Shown: positions 61,564 through 64,000 of the stretch, piece by piece
Numbering within the stretch: position 1 is the stretch's first letter
Layout of the letters: each line of letters starts with the position of its first letter
Assembly (NCBI GenBank): GCA_900110015.1
Contig: FOCD01000001.1
Coordinates: 496,001 to 560,000, forward strand
Direction: 5' to 3'
Source of the DNA: Terribacillus saccharophilus
Lineage (GTDB): Bacteria > Bacillota > Bacilli > Bacillales > Amphibacillaceae
Length of the DNA stretch: 64,000 nucleotides
Made by a program: the position numbers and the translations under genes
Notes under the pieces: generated by a model
What the model was told of the DNA's origin: nothing
What the model saw: only the letters and a program-made list of their open reading frames with translations
Database searches by the model: none

Positions 61564-64000
61564 TTATTGTTGCTCGTCTGTTTCACCTTGATCGGTGCCA
61601 GAATCAGCATCTCCGCCGGTATCAGTTTCCTGATTACCTTCATCAGGGTTTTCTTCTTCTTCGGTGTTGCCTGATTCATCACCTTGATTAGAATCTTCAT
61701 TACCATTGTTGTTGCCGTTGTTATCTTCATTACCATTGTTCTGTTCACTGTTTTCATCGGCATTGTCATCTGGATTTTGTTCATCATTCTGATCTTGGTT
61801 CTGCTCGTCCTCATTTTGCTGATCTTCATTATTTTGATCTTCTTGATCCTCAGCATTTTCATCTGGATTTTCTTCTTCTTCCGCGTTTTCTTCTTCACCA
61901 GGAACGGTGACAGAAGTTGATTTCGCCTCACTAGTTTCGCCATCAACTGATGCTGTAACAGCAATGTTGTAGGTTTGTCCAGCTTCAACGTTCTCAATTA
62001 CGGCTGAAGTATCAGACGTGGACGTAGAGCCGCTTGGATCAGCACTTACACTGAAGCTTGCATCACCGTCATAATTCCAGCTGATATTGATACTGTTACT
62101 TGCTTCATCATAGCTTGCAGAAAGTCCGGTTACTGGATCTATTTCTTCCTCTTCATATCTTTCTGAAGTCGCTCCAGGAAGATTACCCTTCAGGAATAAT
62201 TCCGTCAGAATTTCGGAAGAGGGGGTACCAGCACTTGGAGAAGCAGCAGGGCGAGAGCCTCTTTCAACTTTCGCCTCCACTACGCTGCTGGGTTTTTTAA
62301 AGCTTTCTGTGTCTTTGCCTTCATGGACTTCTGTCATGATTTGTTTGAATAGATATTTAGCGACATTTGTACCAGCACTACCACCTTGTATTATGGTATC
62401 TTTCGGAGTACCAGTCCAGATAGATAGGGTATAGTTTGTTGTCAAACCATTCATCCAAGAGTCAGGACTTCCTTCTTGACCGTCTTTGTTTGTTGTACCA
62501 GTCTTTCCTGCTATATCTAGACCAGATACATTAGCTAACGTTCCTGTACCTTCTGTCATAACAGAACGCATCATGTCTGTAACCATGTAAGCGGTAGATT
62601 CACTCATCGCAGCTTCAGATTCAGGTTTCATGTCCAACGTACTGCCGTCACTAAATTCAATTTTCGTGATTGCGTATGGCTGAGTATAAATACCTTCATT
62701 ACCAAAAGCCGCATATGCACCAGCTAAATCGATAGGTCTAAATTCAGAAGATCCACCAATACTGTCAGAATAATTAATGGTGTCATTTTTAAACTCTAGT
62801 CCTAAACCATTTGCGAATTCTTTTGCTTTTTCAGGACCAACAGCCTGGAAGGTTTTAATGGCCGGAATATTATAAGATTTTGCCAATGCTGTTCTAGCAC
62901 TCATCCAACCGTGGAACTGGTTATCATAGTTACCTGGTTTCCAATTTTGTGCTTCTTCTACAGTAATTGGTTCATCATTAATCTGTTCGTAAGTAGATGT
63001 ATACACGCCATTTTCAAAAGCAGGAGCATAATCAATTATTGGCTTCATACTTGATCCTGGCTGATTCGAACCTTGTATTGCGTAGTTAAACCCGCCAAGC
63101 TCATTATTTTTATTTCCGCCAATCGCACGGATAGCGCTGCTTTTCGTATCGAGAAGCGTAATTCCTGCCTGAAGATTTTCATCTACCCATGAAATACCGC
63201 TGTCTTCACTAAGGGCATTTTCTACAGTCTCTTGTGCATCCGGATCCAAAGTAGTATAGATCTTCATACCATCAAGGTTAAGATCTGTATCTTCGAAGCG
63301 CTCGCTAAGCTCTTTTTGTACTTGATCCAGGAAAGCACCGTACTTGTTAGATTGCGGCTGCTTTTCAGTAAGCAAATCTTCGACTTTCGTCTTTTTCGCT
63401 TCATCTGCTTCTGTTTGGGTAATCTTTTCATGCTGTACCATTAAATCGAGCACGGTGTTCATGCGTTGCTGTGCAAGATCAGGGTTTTCAAATGGATTAT
63501 AAGCAGTAGGGCGCTGCGGCAGGCCAGCCAGTAAAGCTGTTTCCGGTAACGTAAGATCATTCAGATCATCTTTACCGAAATACGTTTCTGCAGCTGTAGC
63601 AACTCCGTAAGCATATTGACCGTAAAATACTTTATTCAAGTACATTTCTAGGATTTCTTCCTTAGAGTATTGACGGTCAAGCTGGAAGGCAAGCCACCAT
63701 TCCTGCATTTTACGTTTTACTGTCTTTTCTGGAGATAGGAAGGAGCGTTTGATGACCTGCTGGTCGATCGTACTACCACCTTCTGCACCGAATCCATTCT
63801 TAAAGTTGGAAACCAGTGCGCCACCAGTACGAATGATATCGATTCCGTTATGTTCAAAGAATCGGGAATCCTCAGTTGCCGTTACTGCATCAATCAGTTG
63901 CTGCGGCAAATCGTCATAAGTTACTTTTCGTCTGCTTTCCGAACCTAATTCCGCAAATTCGTCTCCATTCATGTCGTAGATAATATTGGAAGCAGGGTCG
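61564..64000 (-). CDS. ponA: penicillin-binding protein 1A, class A, 3' part
   Basis: The gene enters from the right edge without its start; the frame is open from 63999 leftwards and about 811 residues are visible. Numbering from the Met at 63972: glycosyltransferase domain with catalytic E34 (TATEDSRFFEHNG) and GGSTIDQQVIKR. Then the transpeptidase domain with S307-x-x-K310 (GSSMKPI), SYN 366-368 and KTG 490-492, a fibronectin type III domain (about 612-690), and a 111-residue tail. The tail consists nearly only of D, E, N, Q, G, S and T. It polymerises and cross-links peptidoglycan. The membrane anchor lies outside the window. Confidence 0.95.
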   Translation of the reverse strand, partial: DPASNIIYDMNGDEFAELGSESRRKVTYDDLPQQLIDAVTATEDSRFFEHNGIDIIRTGGALVSNFKNGFGAEGGSTIDQQVIKRSFLSPEKTVKRKMQEWWLAFQLDRQYSKEEILEMYLNKVFYGQYAYGVATAAETYFGKDDLNDLTLPETALLAGLPQRPTAYNPFENPDLAQQRMNTVLDLMVQHEKITQTEADEAKKTKVEDLLTEKQPQSNKYGAFLDQVQKELSERFEDTDLNLDGMKIYTTLDPDAQETVENALSEDSGISWVDENLQAGITLLDTKSSAIRAIGGNKNNELGGFNYAIQGSNQPGSSMKPIIDYAPAFENGVYTSTYEQINDEPITVEEAQNWKPGNYDNQFHGWMSARTALAKSYNIPAIKTFQAVGPEKAKEFANGLGLEFKNDTINYSDSIGGSSEFRPIDLAGAYAAFGNEGIYTQPYAITKIEFSDGSTLDMKPESEAAMSESTAYMVTDMMRSVMTEGTGTLANVSGLDIAGKTGTTNKDGQEGSPDSWMNGLTTNYTLSIWTGTPKDTIIQGGSAGTNVAKYLFKQIMTEVHEGKDTESFKKPSSVVEAKVERGSRPAASPSAGTPSSEILTELFLKGNLPGATSERYEEEEIDPVTGLSASYDEASNSINISWNYDGDASFSVSADPSGSTSTSDTSAVIENVEAGQTYNIAVTASVDGETSEAKSTSVTVPGEEENAEEEENPDENAEDQEDQNNEDQQNEDEQNQDQNDEQNPDDNADENSEQNNGNEDNNGNNNGNEDSNQGDESGNTEEEENPDEGNQETDTGGDADSGTDQGETDEQQ

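Noticed and set aside
61684..61920. Plus-strand frame coding a very hydrophobic I/F/L/V peptide
   Set aside because: It is the antisense of the acidic tail codons (GAA/GAT read as TTC/ATC), which always looks like a membrane peptide.
61224..61997. Long minus-strand frame of 257 residues rich in K, T and M, overlapping nth and the ponA tail
   Set aside because: It is a shadow of nth and of the D/E/N-rich repeat DNA of ponA read in another frame; composition is not protein-like and there is no ribosome binding site.

Overview
This window is a chromosomal core segment of a low-GC, endospore-forming member of the Bacillaceae. The evidence is gene order: it follows the classical Bacillus subtilis ypu-yp*-ponA region (scpAB, dacB-spmAB, resABCDE, fer, recQ, gudB, sleB-ypeB, cmk, der, gpsA, spoIVA, hbs, hepS-menG-hepT, ndk, cheR, aro genes, dapB to panD, dinG, asnS, dnaD, nth, ponA). 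Protein divergence and several missing neighbours argue against B. subtilis itself. A halotolerant genus such as Terribacillus or Halobacillus would fit, but the genus is a guess. I see no phage, insertion sequence, CRISPR array, rRNA or tRNA.

Layout. 1-4108: end of scpA, scpB, an Fe/Mn superoxide dismutase, and the sporulation operon dacB-spmA-spmB behind a sigma-E type promoter. 4173-10728: rluB, then the cytochrome c maturation and redox-sensing genes resABC and resDE. 10750-11916: a cobalamin riboswitch controlling a lipoprotein with a DUF4430 (transcobalamin-like) domain and an ECF transporter S component. 11931-15899: ferredoxin (minus strand), ypbB-recQ, a small membrane protein, and the MecA-type adaptor. 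16062-23209: gudB, ypdA, ansA, prsW, the germination pair sleB-ypeB, and a PilZ protein. 23295-31630: cmk, plsC, an S1-like protein, yphA, der, gpsA, spoVIF, spoIVA, hbs. 31781-35698: menaquinone genes, ndk and cheR. 35720-36366: a divergent DUF2798/MerR pair not expected in this conserved order. 36470-42583: the aromatic amino acid operon aroC-aroB-aroH-hisC-tyrA-aroA without trp genes. 42705-47932: ypiA, ypiB, ypjA, a strongly shortened ypjB, a membrane zinc peptidase, a PfpI protein and ypjC. 48077-55014: a nine-gene run ypjD-dapB-mgsA-bshA-cca-birA-panB-panC-panD. 55093-64000: dinG, ypmA, ypmB, asnS, dnaD, nth and the 3' part of ponA.

How the genes work together. One group makes and checks the spore: dacB and spmAB for cortex and dehydration, spoIVA and spoVIF for coat assembly, sleB-ypeB for cortex breakdown at germination. 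A second covers respiration and redox balance: res genes, menaquinone synthesis, ferredoxin, bacillithiol genes bshA and ypdA. A third covers precursors: chorismate and tyrosine pathway, lysine/diaminopimelate, pantothenate, cytidylate and phospholipid.

The most interesting points are regulatory and structural rather than a wholly new system: the B12-riboswitch transport module, a Shine-Dalgarno-trapping hairpin at der, the divergent MerR/DUF2798 promoters with overlapping -35 boxes, a minus-strand terminator between dinG and ypmA that suggests a small RNA, a reduced YpjB, and the local absence of qcrABC, bshB1, trp, mtrAB, aspB and ypoC.
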